DNA from: Tomocerus qinae
Lineage: Eukaryota; Arthropoda; Collembola; Entomobryomorpha; Tomoceridae
NCBI GenBank assembly: GCA_020055645.1
Contig: CM034546.1
Span: forward strand, 98,518,001 to 98,582,000
Length of the DNA: 64,000 bases
Direction: 5' to 3'
Shown here: positions 27,743 to 38,882 of the stretch, one piece after another
Position numbering within the stretch: position 1 is the stretch's first letter
How the letters are laid out: each line of letters starts with the position of its first letter
Position numbers and translations under genes: made by a program
The notes under the pieces: model-generated
What the model was told of the DNA's origin: nothing
Seen by the model: the letters and a program-made list of their open reading frames with translations, nothing else
The model's database searches: none

Positions 27743-28471
27743 TCATCCAATTCTGTCTAGGATTTCTTTGTTAGTCTCTATTTGTTTGTGTTTAGCGTGG
27801 CGAATGTGTTGTCTCTTCATTTCCAAAACCATATTTTGTCTAAGAACATCTAACGAGCTGACGATTGACAGTGAATATCCGTTCTCTGTAGCCTACAAAA
27901 TGGCAACACAAAAATAACTATTAAAATGAAAAAAAATAATGGTAAACCAAGGCGGTAATGGTAAACTATGCTAAACTAATCGGTACTTGTATATGGTACT
28001 AAACATGCAATACTATCTTCTATATTATGAACTTAAGAATCTACAAATTAAAGTGGTCACAGAATATATTGACCGATAGTGGCCTGTGGACTGTCTACGT
28101 ACAATTTTATGCTATGTATTTTTATGTATTTAAGTGGTACAGTTAAACTAAGTGGGAAAATAATTATGATTGTCATTTACCTGCTTATGTGATCGCTGAA
28201 GTCTAGAAACGGATCTAGAGGAATGTTTGAAATCATACGTTGACCTTGACTTGGTGGGATGTCCTGTAACATGAGCACAACCGTCCAGAAGGAGTATTAA
28301 GCATATAAGGAGTAAGAATGTGGTCCGAAGCCAACTGTAGCATGACTTTGGCCTCAAGAGGTTGTTGCTGTTAGCAGAGATGGTGATATTATTGACATTG
28401 ATGATACTGCAGCTGCTTCTTGAATGACTAGAGCATGGTCGGTTGCGAGTGTGGCTACAATTTTGTGACAT
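27743..28471 (-). CDS. Dh44: CRF-like diuretic hormone 44 precursor
   Basis: Coding exons 28471-28181 and 27892-27743 give 146 aa. A hydrophobic signal core (TTFLLLICLILLLDG) sits at about 51-64 after an unusually long polar N-terminus. The last exon encodes the hormone: SLSIVSSLDVLRQ (104-116), an amphipathic helix with MVLEMKRQ, and the end NKEILDRIG, where the final Gly is the amidation donor. Insect DH44 peptides share SLSIVNPLDVLRQ..LLEI near the N-terminus and an amidated end. The peptide is the extreme C-terminus of the precursor. The upstream processing site appears monobasic (LQR or HKQ), so the mature N-terminus is uncertain. The hormone would act on CRF-type G-protein-coupled receptors in Malpighian tubules and brain. 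An acceptor site just before the ATG indicates at least one 5' UTR exon. Confidence 0.9.
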
Positions 28472-31400
28472 CTCTGCAAAAAAAATTAACACAAGTTGAG
28501 ATTAGATAATCATTTGACTCCGTTTCACAAATGAATTGAATTAATTGACTGAATTGTGAATTCAATCCAAGGAAAAAATGAGTTGGCAATTTCCTAACCC
28601 TCTTTATTTACTTAGTAAGCATTCTTTCTTTATGTTCCTGATACCAATCACATTCTATTAAGGCACTAATAACTCAATCAATTTAACTACTATAATAGGA
28701 CTACACCAACAGATTCTTCATAATGCAAAAGTGCATGGCTAAAAACAATCTCCAAAGAAATCAGATGGAAAACATGAGATAAAGCTGCAAAGTAAATACT
28801 GCCAAAAAAGTGCTATGCACATTCTGAGAACATGACATTTCCAAGTGTAAACAAGTAAAATTGAAAGTAGAAAAGGCTTACTTTAAAAAATCAGGTACAG
28901 ATTATAATTCAGTCACTGTCTTATGGAAAACTTTTAGAAGAATCTTTTTATCGAATGAGACCAAGATCAAGAGGAGCATTGCACAGCACAGCTCCCAATC
29001 GAGATTCACTTGTGACTGGATGGTGGAGTCGGCAACATTTCTTATATTAATATTCCGCTCTCCGTATAATCTCTATCTCAACTCGAGTAAAACTATAATT
29101 ATCTCTCGAGTAGGCATATACCTTGTACATTTATTATGTACACAGATTCCGTTCTAGCATTTGCCAACCATACGTACTATCTGCACTACTGTAGATAATG
29201 AGTAAATGTATACCTTAATAGAATCTGCAATAGCACTTACATAAATAAATTATAGCCCACACACATAAGTTAACTTGTGCAGCACTTTTTTCTCTCTGCT
29301 TTTCTGTACTCTGCTTTTCTTTGTTGCTTTTATTATTTGATATATTTTTGCATTTGACATTAAGGCTGAAAGGCTGAATGACTTTGGCCGGGCGCTGCTG
29401 GCAATGCAATAATAGTTCAAGTGGTTTAATGTGACGTGTGACATGGACATGACACTGATTACGGATTTATATTTGATTTCCCCTACTTGTTAGCTACACA
29501 ATGTACAGTATACTTTTGTATACATACACTGGAGGCTGACGGGGGGAAGATTTATTTTTTCTATTGACTAATGTGGAGGTGACTTACTTGTTTGCAATAG
29601 CTCACAAATCGGTGTGAGTAGCCTAACAACATGCTGACACATTGAAACTGTGAACACACACTTTGGAATGCAAAATACTCGTTACATTTCCATTATGACG
29701 CGACAATATGATATAAGTATATAATATCTTAAAACTTACCCAATTGGACATTGTACTATGCTTGCCCAAGCCACTTTGAAAATCAGAGGACAATGAATTT
29801 ATAAATTGCATGGCAAAAGTATCAATGTTGGCTAAATGTTTATTTATCTTTCAGAAAGGAAATATCATTTCGTAATTCAAATGCAAATGAGTGAGATGTC
29901 TCTTTATCGAAGTTATACGCATGGACACATTTGTACATGAGAACATAGTTCAAGTACCTATACCAACTTAATCACACGTATTTATTTTTGTCTCAACTGT
30001 CTCAACAAATTATCATTATCATGAACATATTGAACACGTACACGATTGACTTGTACTTGGAATCTGCTTTAGGTAGTTCATTTCATGTTGTTAAAGCACT
30101 CTTTTTTTGATGACTACAAAATCAATCACCTTGTACCGTGTATATCAAAGGCCGTTTTTGTATAATGCTATTAATAAGTGGATGCTCTATAAAACCTATC
30201 AACATCAACATAACCAACCTTGTGTCGTGTCATGCGATATTTTAGTTTTACGTAGTAGTTTTTGATGTAAATCCTGCTTTGTCTTTTTGGTGTATAATTG
30301 CGCATGTAGATCAGATAAATATAGGTATTCATAATATAAAATATTTCATTATCGCATACTCTGTATACAATAAACGATAAAGTAATTATCATGCGCTAGC
30401 ATCAGATCCTACATCCTCGGTCATTACTTACTGTTAGGTAATATGGCTGATAAAAGCATGGAGAACAGTTCAGTCAGAGATAAGGTGCAATGGACATGGT
30501 GCCCTTTCACCCTTTTACGTTGATTAAATGATTTATTACTGTGTCAAGTCTGAAACTTTTTTGGTTAATTTTGAATGACAGGACATAAGTATATCTTTAT
30601 TGGTTACCATTTGGGTAGTGGTAAAAAGCACCATTATTACTACATAGACATGTACCTATGTGTGAAGGAAACGCTCTGTCTTCTAAAGTAACTAGATAAC
30701 CATGAATGTATAGGAAGATTTTCGTGTAATACGTGTATACTGATAAAGGAACTCGGGAGGAAATGCGGCATAGAATAGGAACACATGCACACTACATTTA
30801 CACTATAAATACATTACCGATTACAAATGACAGCAATAAATATTATACTTTTCTTCGACGACATGGAAATTTACCCTATTTTACTTCTATTTTTAGGGAT
30901 GAAGGTGAACATCATCATGTACTATGCAATGCTATTAAATATTAAACTGTATCGCATATTATGTCCATTGACAAAAGTCCCTATGGTACGAATAGAGCTT
31001 TGCTAAGTAGCCGTAGCCTTATCTTTCGACTGCTTGTTCCTTTTGCGTCATGGACAGAATATAAAATTAGATACTTTGTATATTCATAATAATATCTTAA
31101 TGTAGTTAGAATAAAATATTAACTCACGCACGAAATGTTTTCTATACTACCTGATACCTACAATACGGACAGGACTTTTCTGCACATTCCGATGCGATGG
31201 ACCTACTAATAATAATGCCCAAGTCACATGTACTTACATGACACAACCAACCTCAACCGACTTACACACGAATCTACATGTATTCATGCTGTTGAAGTAA
31301 TATTCGCGGTATATAGCTTATCACAGATGATCAAGACATTCAAGAACGGTTATTATTCTCATGACATATTATGACAGCACAATGCAATCTGAGATCCGAA

Positions 31401-31925
31401 CGAAGATCGGAAATCGGAACATTAGAACCATTGGAACCATCAGAACTTCTTGGTAAAGTCATAGAAAGCAACTTATTCTTTTAAACTCGATGCAAAATTG
31501 CACAGAAAGCCGCGAATTATGAAATAACCACAAACAAAGAAAAAAGGAAGTTGGCTTTGACTTTAGATTTCGACTACTCCTCCGTCCGATGTCCGACTCG
31601 AATCCGACAGCAAAAGTGCCAAAACCGAACCAAAAAACCCTTGAAAAATTGCAATAAATTTCAGATCAGGATCGACTGGGATAGGACTTTTTTTTCATTA
31701 CGCTTTGTTGGATTAATAAGCGCCTATCAAGCAAGAGTCACGTAAATATTCGAAGATTATCTCAAAGATTCGAAAGGTACTAATTTCTTTTATTTAGTCA
31801 ATAAATGTTATTATTTATTGTTATTTATTTAGTAAATTCAGACATGCTGACATTGCCGACATACTCTGATAGTTGTCATTGTATTTTCCATAAGCTAACA
31901 AATATATTTATCTGTAACTGTATAG
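28472..31925. other. Gene-free upstream region of two divergent genes
   Basis: It lies between the DH44 gene (minus) and the complex III subunit gene (plus). No coding sequence is supported; several short ORFs lack motifs. It probably contains 5' UTR exons and control regions of both neighbours. The acceptor just before the ATG at 31926 implies a 5' UTR intron. Confidence 0.45.
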
Positions 31926-32174
31926 ATGGGACTTCATTTTGGCGAATTGGCAAAAATTCGTGGGCTGATAACCTACAAACTCTCCCCTTTTGAACAACGT
32001 GCATTTGCTGGGGTCATATCTAAAGGTCTGCCTAACACTTTTCGTCGTTTTCGAGAGAGTTTCTTCCGCGTTGTCCCTCCTTTCATCATGTCGTACTTAA
32101 TTTACACTGGTGTTGAGAAGGAACATGCCAAACAAATGCGGAAAAATCCTGAAGATTTCGAATGCGATCAGTAA
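31926..32174 (+). CDS. UQCRQ: Ubiquinol-cytochrome c reductase subunit 8 (UQCRQ/QCR8)
   Basis: 82 aa, the same length as the human protein. It starts MGLHFGELAKIRGLITYKLS and continues PFEQRAF, then the signature RRFRESFFRVVPPFIMSYLI, which forms the single membrane helix. The C-terminus KNPEDFECDQ matches the family KNPAAYENDK. It is a nuclear-encoded subunit of respiratory complex III in the inner mitochondrial membrane, contacting cytochrome b. The coding part is one exon directly after a splice acceptor (CTGTATAG before ATG). Confidence 0.95.
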   Translation: MGLHFGELAKIRGLITYKLSPFEQRAFAGVISKGLPNTFRRFRESFFRVVPPFIMSYLIYTGVEKEHAKQMRKNPEDFECDQ

Positions 32175-33106
32175 TTACTTGATTAAAATGGAAATGTAAA
32201 TTATCGATGAAAATAAGTAAATTTTCCTGTATCTTCCTTCAACACTAAAAGATTTTCAATCAATTTTCTGTAAATATCCTTTTAGTTTTTAGTAATATTT
32301 GGTCAGTGGACAATATCCACTGGATATTAGTAAAAGATTTTCACTATTTCTACTCCTTGCTACACCAATTAATTAATCTACATGAATTTGACCCCAATGT
32401 TATAATCTATACCTCTGACCTGTCCCTCAGGCTCTTCTGTGCTTTCTCTAATCTTTACTAATATTTTGATACGAATCTGTAGGATTGTATAGAATTTATA
32501 ATACTATTGCCCCTAAGACAAAATTATGTACCAACATAACGTTGATGACAATAATGCAATGTTCAAAATTGTGCGATAAAGTACTACACAATGTTGTAAT
32601 GTTGATGCTATCTGAGTGCTATGCTATTAACTGTTAGTAAAATGTGTTCCGTAATTTGCAGAAAAAAATAAACCTTTAAAACGCTTTTAGTGTTTAGTAT
32701 TATTTGGTGTAGGTATACTAGTGTAGATTTTCTGATCTGCAGTAATCAGCACACTCCACGTTGTTATAATAAAGTTTAATATTGCATTGCCGGGATGTAG
32801 ATGTATAGGCTATAGGTAATGCAAAATGTGCATCAAGCTGTCAGAAGTTGAACTGAAATCAGTAGCCTAGCGTTGCTCAGAGTGGGAGAATAATATTACG
32901 TGGATTGTGGAAGACTGTATCTGTAACCACATATACTGCTCAGCTGTTTCGGCTTAGCATTATTAAACTGTTCATAAAATTGAAAATGTTATTGGTTTAT
33001 TGTTTCTCTCAAAACGGAATGACGTAGCTACCGATTAGAACTGTCATTTAGAATAATTAAAACTGTTAACTAACATAATCAACAAAGTGTTATTATAGAT
33101 TGAAAC
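32175..33106. other. Intergenic, no feature seen
   Basis: AT-rich spacer between two plus-strand genes. AATAAA occurs at about 32667. No ORF or repeat is supported. Confidence 0.5.
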
Positions 33107-34830
33107 ATGGATATCAGCAGCTCTGTCAATTTCCTTCAGCTGAATTTTGTTTTTTTGGCTGTAAGCATGACAGTTTTTGGTTTCTTATTAAATTATGGCA
33201 ATCGTTATTTACCGACTGTACTTACACAAATATTTCGGTATGGCCGGGCTAACATGTCAAAAGCTAAGCCTTCGTTTGTGAAAGCTGTAGAAGTGCCGAA
33301 AAGGTATGCTTTTATATTTGAAGATAATATGTGTGGTCAGAACTTTTCTTTAAGTCATAAGTATAAACAATGACATATTTGTATGTAATTACAGTTGGTT
33401 TGCTCATTTCTACTTGTTTTCGGTTATATGGCAGACTTTGATTGTCTACTTGGTGGTCTGCATTTATTTGTACCAGCCAACAGAAGAAAGTAGGGGCTCA
33501 TTTTTGTTAAAGAAAATTTTGTTATTCGCTGGAGGTGAAAAACGGCAGACAACAGGTAATCTGCTGCATAAAATATTTTTAATTTTTAACTCCTGTATAA
33601 TCTGCCTCATTTCGGACACCATTTTCAGTAGCTCATGGTTGAGCTTTTGTTCAAGCCTGACAATTATACAAATAATTGAACTCATTAAAAAACAAGAATA
33701 CTACCATCACTCTTCTTCCATAGTCATATATAATTGACATTTCATACACAAAAATTACATTTACGAATGCATTTGTTTGCACTAAATTATATTTGCAATT
33801 TTATAATCTGTTCAAAAATTGTTGTGTTTAGGATGGGTAGAATTTCTTAATTGATGTACTAATAACATAATTACTTTTGTTGTATTTAGTATCAGCTTCA
33901 ACAACTCTATTAGTTGTTGGTCTATTTTGGTTTCAAGTCACCAGACGCCTGTATGAGACTGTTTTTGTTAGTGTTTTTTCTGAATCAAAAATGAATATCT
34001 TACATTATGGTTTGGCCTTTTTGCATTATTCCGGCTCAATGTTAAGTATCGTCGCACATAGTCCTGTTTTCTCGTCAGATCCACGATCGCAAGGTAAAAA
34101 ATGCATAAAATGTACCGGTTATACTATAAATTGGTGATGCCAATTAGTATTATTATTACAATTACAAATTGTTCAAATCATTCGATTGTTTATCAACCTA
34201 CTGGTGTTACTGTTTGTTCTTTTTTTACAGAGAATGTTAATGCTACATGGACGGATATTAATATACTTCAGTGGTTAGCTGTATTATTATTTTTTTATGG
34301 ATCTCTAGAACAGTACAAAGCGCATTTGGGTTATGCTAATCTGAGGAAAAGTAAAGGTTGGTTTCCAGTGTCGATGTAATGTTTTAAAATTTGTGATTCT
34401 ACCGATGTACTTAAGTTTGTAAAAAAAATAATACCTAAAAGATATGTACTATTTGTGTTAAAACAGATAGTAAAGTTGTGACTTACGGACACAAAATTCC
34501 AACTGGAGGGCTTTTCGAGCTAGTTTCCTGTCCTAATTATTTTGCGGAAATTATAATCTACGTTTCGATTTCTTTTGTGTTTGGATTTCAAAACTCTACA
34601 TGGAATTATGTAACTTTATGGGTTATGATCAACCAGGTTTCTTGCATATTAATACTTTACACGTTTGATATGCAATTATTAATACCATTATAAGGTGAGG
34701 TGATTGAACTTTAAAGCACATTTTTTTAAATACTCAGATTGTATCCGGGGTCATGAATCACAAATGGTACTTGGAAAAATTCCCGGAATATCCCAAGAAG
34801 CGTAAAGCAATAATTCCATTCTTGTACTGA
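33107..34830 (+). CDS. Polyprenol/polyprenal reductase, SRD5A3 type, copy A
   Basis: Exons 33107-33303, 33395-33555, 33890-34093, 34231-34356, 34467-34636 and 34738-34830 give 951 nt, 316 aa. It is a multi-span ER membrane protein of the steroid 5-alpha-reductase family. Family landmarks include NYGNRYLP with RYGRAN near residue 30, VPK.WFAHFY, RRLYETVFVSVFSESKMN, LRKSK, the cofactor/active-site region HKIPTGGLFELVSCPNYFAE (about 238-257), FGF.N.TWN, and an end MNHKWYLEKFP..RKAIIPFLY. RRLYE..FVSVFS and the final segment match SRD5A3 rather than SRD5A1/2. SRD5A3 saturates the alpha-isoprene unit in dolichol synthesis, supplying the lipid carrier for N-glycosylation. Copy B lies 1.6 kb downstream with the same length and exon phases. 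Confidence 0.88.
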
Positions 34831-36395
34831 TGTAATATTATGTGATAAATTCTTTGAAAATGCAGCAATATTAGTTATTTTTTGTACCGTTTATGTGAAC
34901 TATAGTAGCAAACATTGTACATGAATTAACTACCTCTATATCCTTTATCTATTGTTTGTAATATATCTACTCTTACAAAATGCAAATCAAGGGTTCTTTT
35001 TATTTTATTTGAGGGGGATAAGAAAAATAAAATAATGGCTAAGCCATCGCTCAGGTTCAATTGCATAAAGAGATGTCACTTAGTTCAATTTCATTGGGTC
35101 AATCAGAATTTTGTTTCATATTACGTATTGTTAATTAGTAGTGGCTATTATTAGTTTACCTTAATGTGATTAGGAATCAACTGTTTAATTGTAATAGTAA
35201 TCGGGACAGGAAAATGACGAAGGAAAATTCCCTTAAGTATTGCCATCGTTTAGTTATATTTATTTGAAATCAAACTCTATGAAGTAATACTACTATTTTA
35301 ATGTTTCATGGATTAAACTTTATTGGACGAATGAAGTAATAAGAACCATAATGATGATAACCTGTGCGTGCATCGATTAAAATGGAAAATGCTTTTGTGG
35401 GTTTTATTTTCTCTAGTTAATGGAGCAATTTATGACTTGTACATGGTACGGATGTATAAATTATTATTATGTAGTCGTAAAATGCATGTTTTATGGGAAA
35501 GTTAGGCAGTCACACTTCTTATTCCAGTAATAATAATAATTATCATAGCCATTTAGCCGTGTATGAGATTAGAAATATAAGAATCATCTTCGAGCACATA
35601 TATATATGAGAAAAACGTATAATAATGAAGAGGTGTTTGTCATGTATGGTTGTGTAAACTTGTGTATGTTGTCGTTGTAACTGTGTAAGGTATAGGCAGT
35701 ACTGTATTTAGAAATCGATTTCGGTGGGGGCTATGATATCATAGGACAATATCTATTAGGCATAATCGCGCGAAGCGCGAAAATTTTTGGCTTATTTTGT
35801 CTAAAATGAGTCAAAAATAGCCTAAAAATCACATAAAATCGCGCGAAGCGCGAAATTTTTTGGTATTTTGAAAAAAATTTTCCTTTTTTCTTGGATTTCG
35901 GGGGGGGCTTTAGCCCCCAAAGCCCACCCCCTCAATACAGCCTTGGGTATAGGCATCTGTACAATCTGTAGAAGTGGTATTTGGCATTTTCCAGTAGAAT
36001 TCACAACATGAACTTCTCATATAAGTCGCCTCGAGGCAAATGAACAAAAAGTGTTGCACAGGTGAAACCTGTTTTTTATCCTTTAGAACCTTTAAGATTT
36101 GTAGTTGCAGAACGATTTTCCTTATCCAACAAGGAACTTACATTTATATGCAGCACAAATCACAATTGGTGTACTCATACTTGTAGACACCTGAGTAATC
36201 AAATTCTAAACATTCGTACATTTTCAGTTTTCTTTTATAACTATTTTGCATTACCAAATTGAGGAAATTGGGTTTTATTTGGTTTTTGTGGACTTAAGGT
36301 CCTTAGGTTCGGCATTAACATTTTTATCGAATCGCGTTCAGTTTAATTCTATTTCGAAAGTAGTTCCCTAAATTATCCTTATTGCTTTGGAGAAA
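34831..36395. other. Spacer between tandem reductase genes
   Basis: Non-coding, AT-rich. It contains the second copy of the 250-bp MITE (35696-35945). Nothing else is supported. Confidence 0.55.
35696..35945. mobile_element. 250-bp MITE, copy 2 of 2
   Basis: Reverse complement of 13851-14100. It has the same length, including homopolymer runs (8-base G tract, 7-base A tract), and I found no mismatch on reading the two side by side. Imperfect inverted ends read GCAGTACTGTATTTAG and CTCAATACAGCCTTG. The identity implies very recent movement. Confidence 0.85.
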
Positions 36396-38223
36396 ATGGA
36401 TTTCTTCCAATCAGGAAATTACATTCAATTCACTTTCATACTGTTAGCGTTACTCACGTTTATTCCAGGCCTAATGACAAATTATGGAGATCAATACCTT
36501 CCAAATGTCTTCCTTCAGTTCTTTCGCTATGGAAGGGCAAATGTACAAAGAAAAGGAAGTAAAACTTTTGGGTTTATAAAGAAAATAGAGGTTCCTAAAA
36601 AGTAATTTATGTATTTTTATTTTCATATTATATATTATGAAATGATAAACATTCACACTCAGAACACTCACACAGTCTGATGATGCAGAAATAATTCTAC
36701 TCAGATAAAATATCCGTTTTTGGTTGTAATTTTGATTTTTAAATTGATTGCAGTTGGTTCTATCATAGCTACATTTTCTCAGTATTCTTCCAGTCTTTCA
36801 TTGTCTACACAGTATTAAAAACATATAACAATAATAGAAATGACAGTTGGATCAACAGTACTCTATCCATCATTGGAGGAAACAATCGGCCGCAAACAAG
36901 TAAGTATTTTATATTCGTTATAATAATTTTGTTTCGTTTTAATCCCTTAAAACGAACGGGTAAAATTAATTATATTATTGTATGATTGTACATACAATAT
37001 GTACCTATAAAATTAATTAGGTTTAGACATTTTCACAACTTAAATGTGAAATTACTTAATGGGAATTATTTAAAAATGATTTGAATTTATTGGAGTTGTT
37101 TAAAAAATTAATTGAATTTATTGGAATTATCTGGAATTGATATTTTAGTTGATGCAACTACAACCATTTTAGCAGTATCCTTATATCTTATCCAAGTGTG
37201 TCGACGTCTTTATGAAACTTGCTTCGTCTGCATATTTTCAAATACAAAAATGAACATTGTACATTATTTCTTGGCTTGGGTGCATTACCCTGGCTCTATG
37301 TTCAGTATTTTGTCCCATAGCCCTGGATTTTCATCGGAAAAGACTGTGGACAGTGGTTGGTTAAATATTTTTTACAAATTCAAACACCATACTCTATCAT
37401 AGTCGTGTTGTCACATTTTATGTTACTTATATAATGTTTTTCTTATGCACTTCATTCATATTAGTTCATACGTCATACAGCCATCTTGTATATTTTATCT
37501 ACATAAAATCGTCAATGCCTATAAAAATTTCTCATCACGCCATCCTAACCTAAATATTATTGGTATATATTAATTTCAATTTCTGTGTATTCCGATTGGA
37601 TTTTGTCATAGGCTTTCAATGGTCTTTTGGATTGGGAGATATAACTATCCTGCATATCGCAGGAACAATACTATTTTTTTACGGATCATTAGCCCAATAT
37701 CAAGCACACGTTGGACTGGCAAATTTACGAAAAGGGAAAGGTATAGTGGCTGACCACATCTTTTACAATCGACCTATGTCTAATTTACAATGTTTCTTAA
37801 TACATACCTGATAATTTTTAACAAAATTAATGGTTCTGTATAGATAATCAAGTAGTGACAATGAAACACCAAATTCCTAAAGGAGGATTATTTGAGCTGA
37901 TATCATGCCCCAATTATTGGGGAGAAATTGTGGCCTATTGCGCTTTTTCTGTCTTGTTTGGATTCAGAAATGTAACTTGGAACTACATTGCCCTTTGGGT
38001 TACTGCTAATCAGGTTTCTATAAAATATATAATGCCTACTCTCTCGTGTACCAAACTTTTATTCTTTATACGTAAGCAATACATTGAAAACTAAGGCGGT
38101 AAATGCATAATCAATTATTGTTTTTCGTAGGTCATTGTAGGAATCATGAATCATAAATGGTACTTGGCTACTTTTCCGGATTATCCGAAAAACAGAAAAG
38201 CTGTGATTCCTTACTTATGGTAG
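36396..38223 (+). CDS. Polyprenol/polyprenal reductase, SRD5A3 type, copy B
   Basis: Exons 36396-36601, 36754-36899, 37149-37355, 37612-37740, 37844-38013 and 38131-38223 give 951 nt, 316 aa, the same total as copy A with the same intron phases. Landmarks are conserved: NYGDQYLP, FRYGRAN, CRRLYETCFVCIFSNTKMN, NLRKGK, HQIPKGGLFELISCPNYWGE, FGFRNVTWNYIALW and MNHKWYLATFPDYPKNRKA. Exons 5 and 6 are the same length as in copy A (170 and 93 nt), while exons 1-4 differ slightly. The proteins are clearly diverged, so the duplication is old and both copies look intact. The role is expected to be ER dolichol synthesis, or a related steroid/polyprenal substrate in one copy. ATG 36396 is the first Met; the frame extends upstream only by a non-ATG codon. 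Confidence 0.88.
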
Positions 38224-38882
38224 CAATAGCAAATGAGATTATTCTTATAGCTGCGAAGAAAGTTTATTTACTGATATTCCTGGTTAGTGGGAAATGGTAT
38301 GGAGTTTATTGATGAATACAATTACACTACGAGTGAGAATGAAAAAGTATGTATTATATGACAATATACGGAAGTTAATAAATGGCTAAAAAAATTATGA
38401 CGTGGTTATGAATTAGGTTGTGCTACTAAACGGATGTTCTATACGTCGTGTCATTTCCGTATACTAGAACACGGATAAATAGTATTATGCTTGACATTGT
38501 CAGAATTTACAGAAACAATTCAACGCTGAGTGATTTTAATTCTAAAGCCTAGTATATTCTTGCATAATAGAGCAATACAAACACAACAACACATTTCGTA
38601 ATTATTGTCACATGGCCACAATCATTACAGAAACCATAATAAAAAGAATTCGGATATGGACAGATGGTAATAGGAAGGAATGTGAGTAATTTAGGAGCAA
38701 TATAATTGTTCACAGGTGTTATGTGCATGTAGAAAATTAACAGACAATGACAAGATGTCAGAATAGCCCTACATAACAATAATATTGACCATTTTGAATG
38801 CATCGAAATCGAAACTAAATTACATAGAATTACTAGGTACAATAATTACACATCAATAGTTACAGTAATGAGCAAACTATTA
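38224..38882. other. Convergent intergenic spacer
   Basis: 3' ends of the reductase (plus) and OST3 (minus) genes face each other. No feature beyond AT-rich sequence. Confidence 0.5.

Noticed and set aside
31551-31745. 64-aa plus-strand ORF before UQCRQ
   Set aside because: No family resemblance and no start context; probably 5' UTR or promoter of the next gene.
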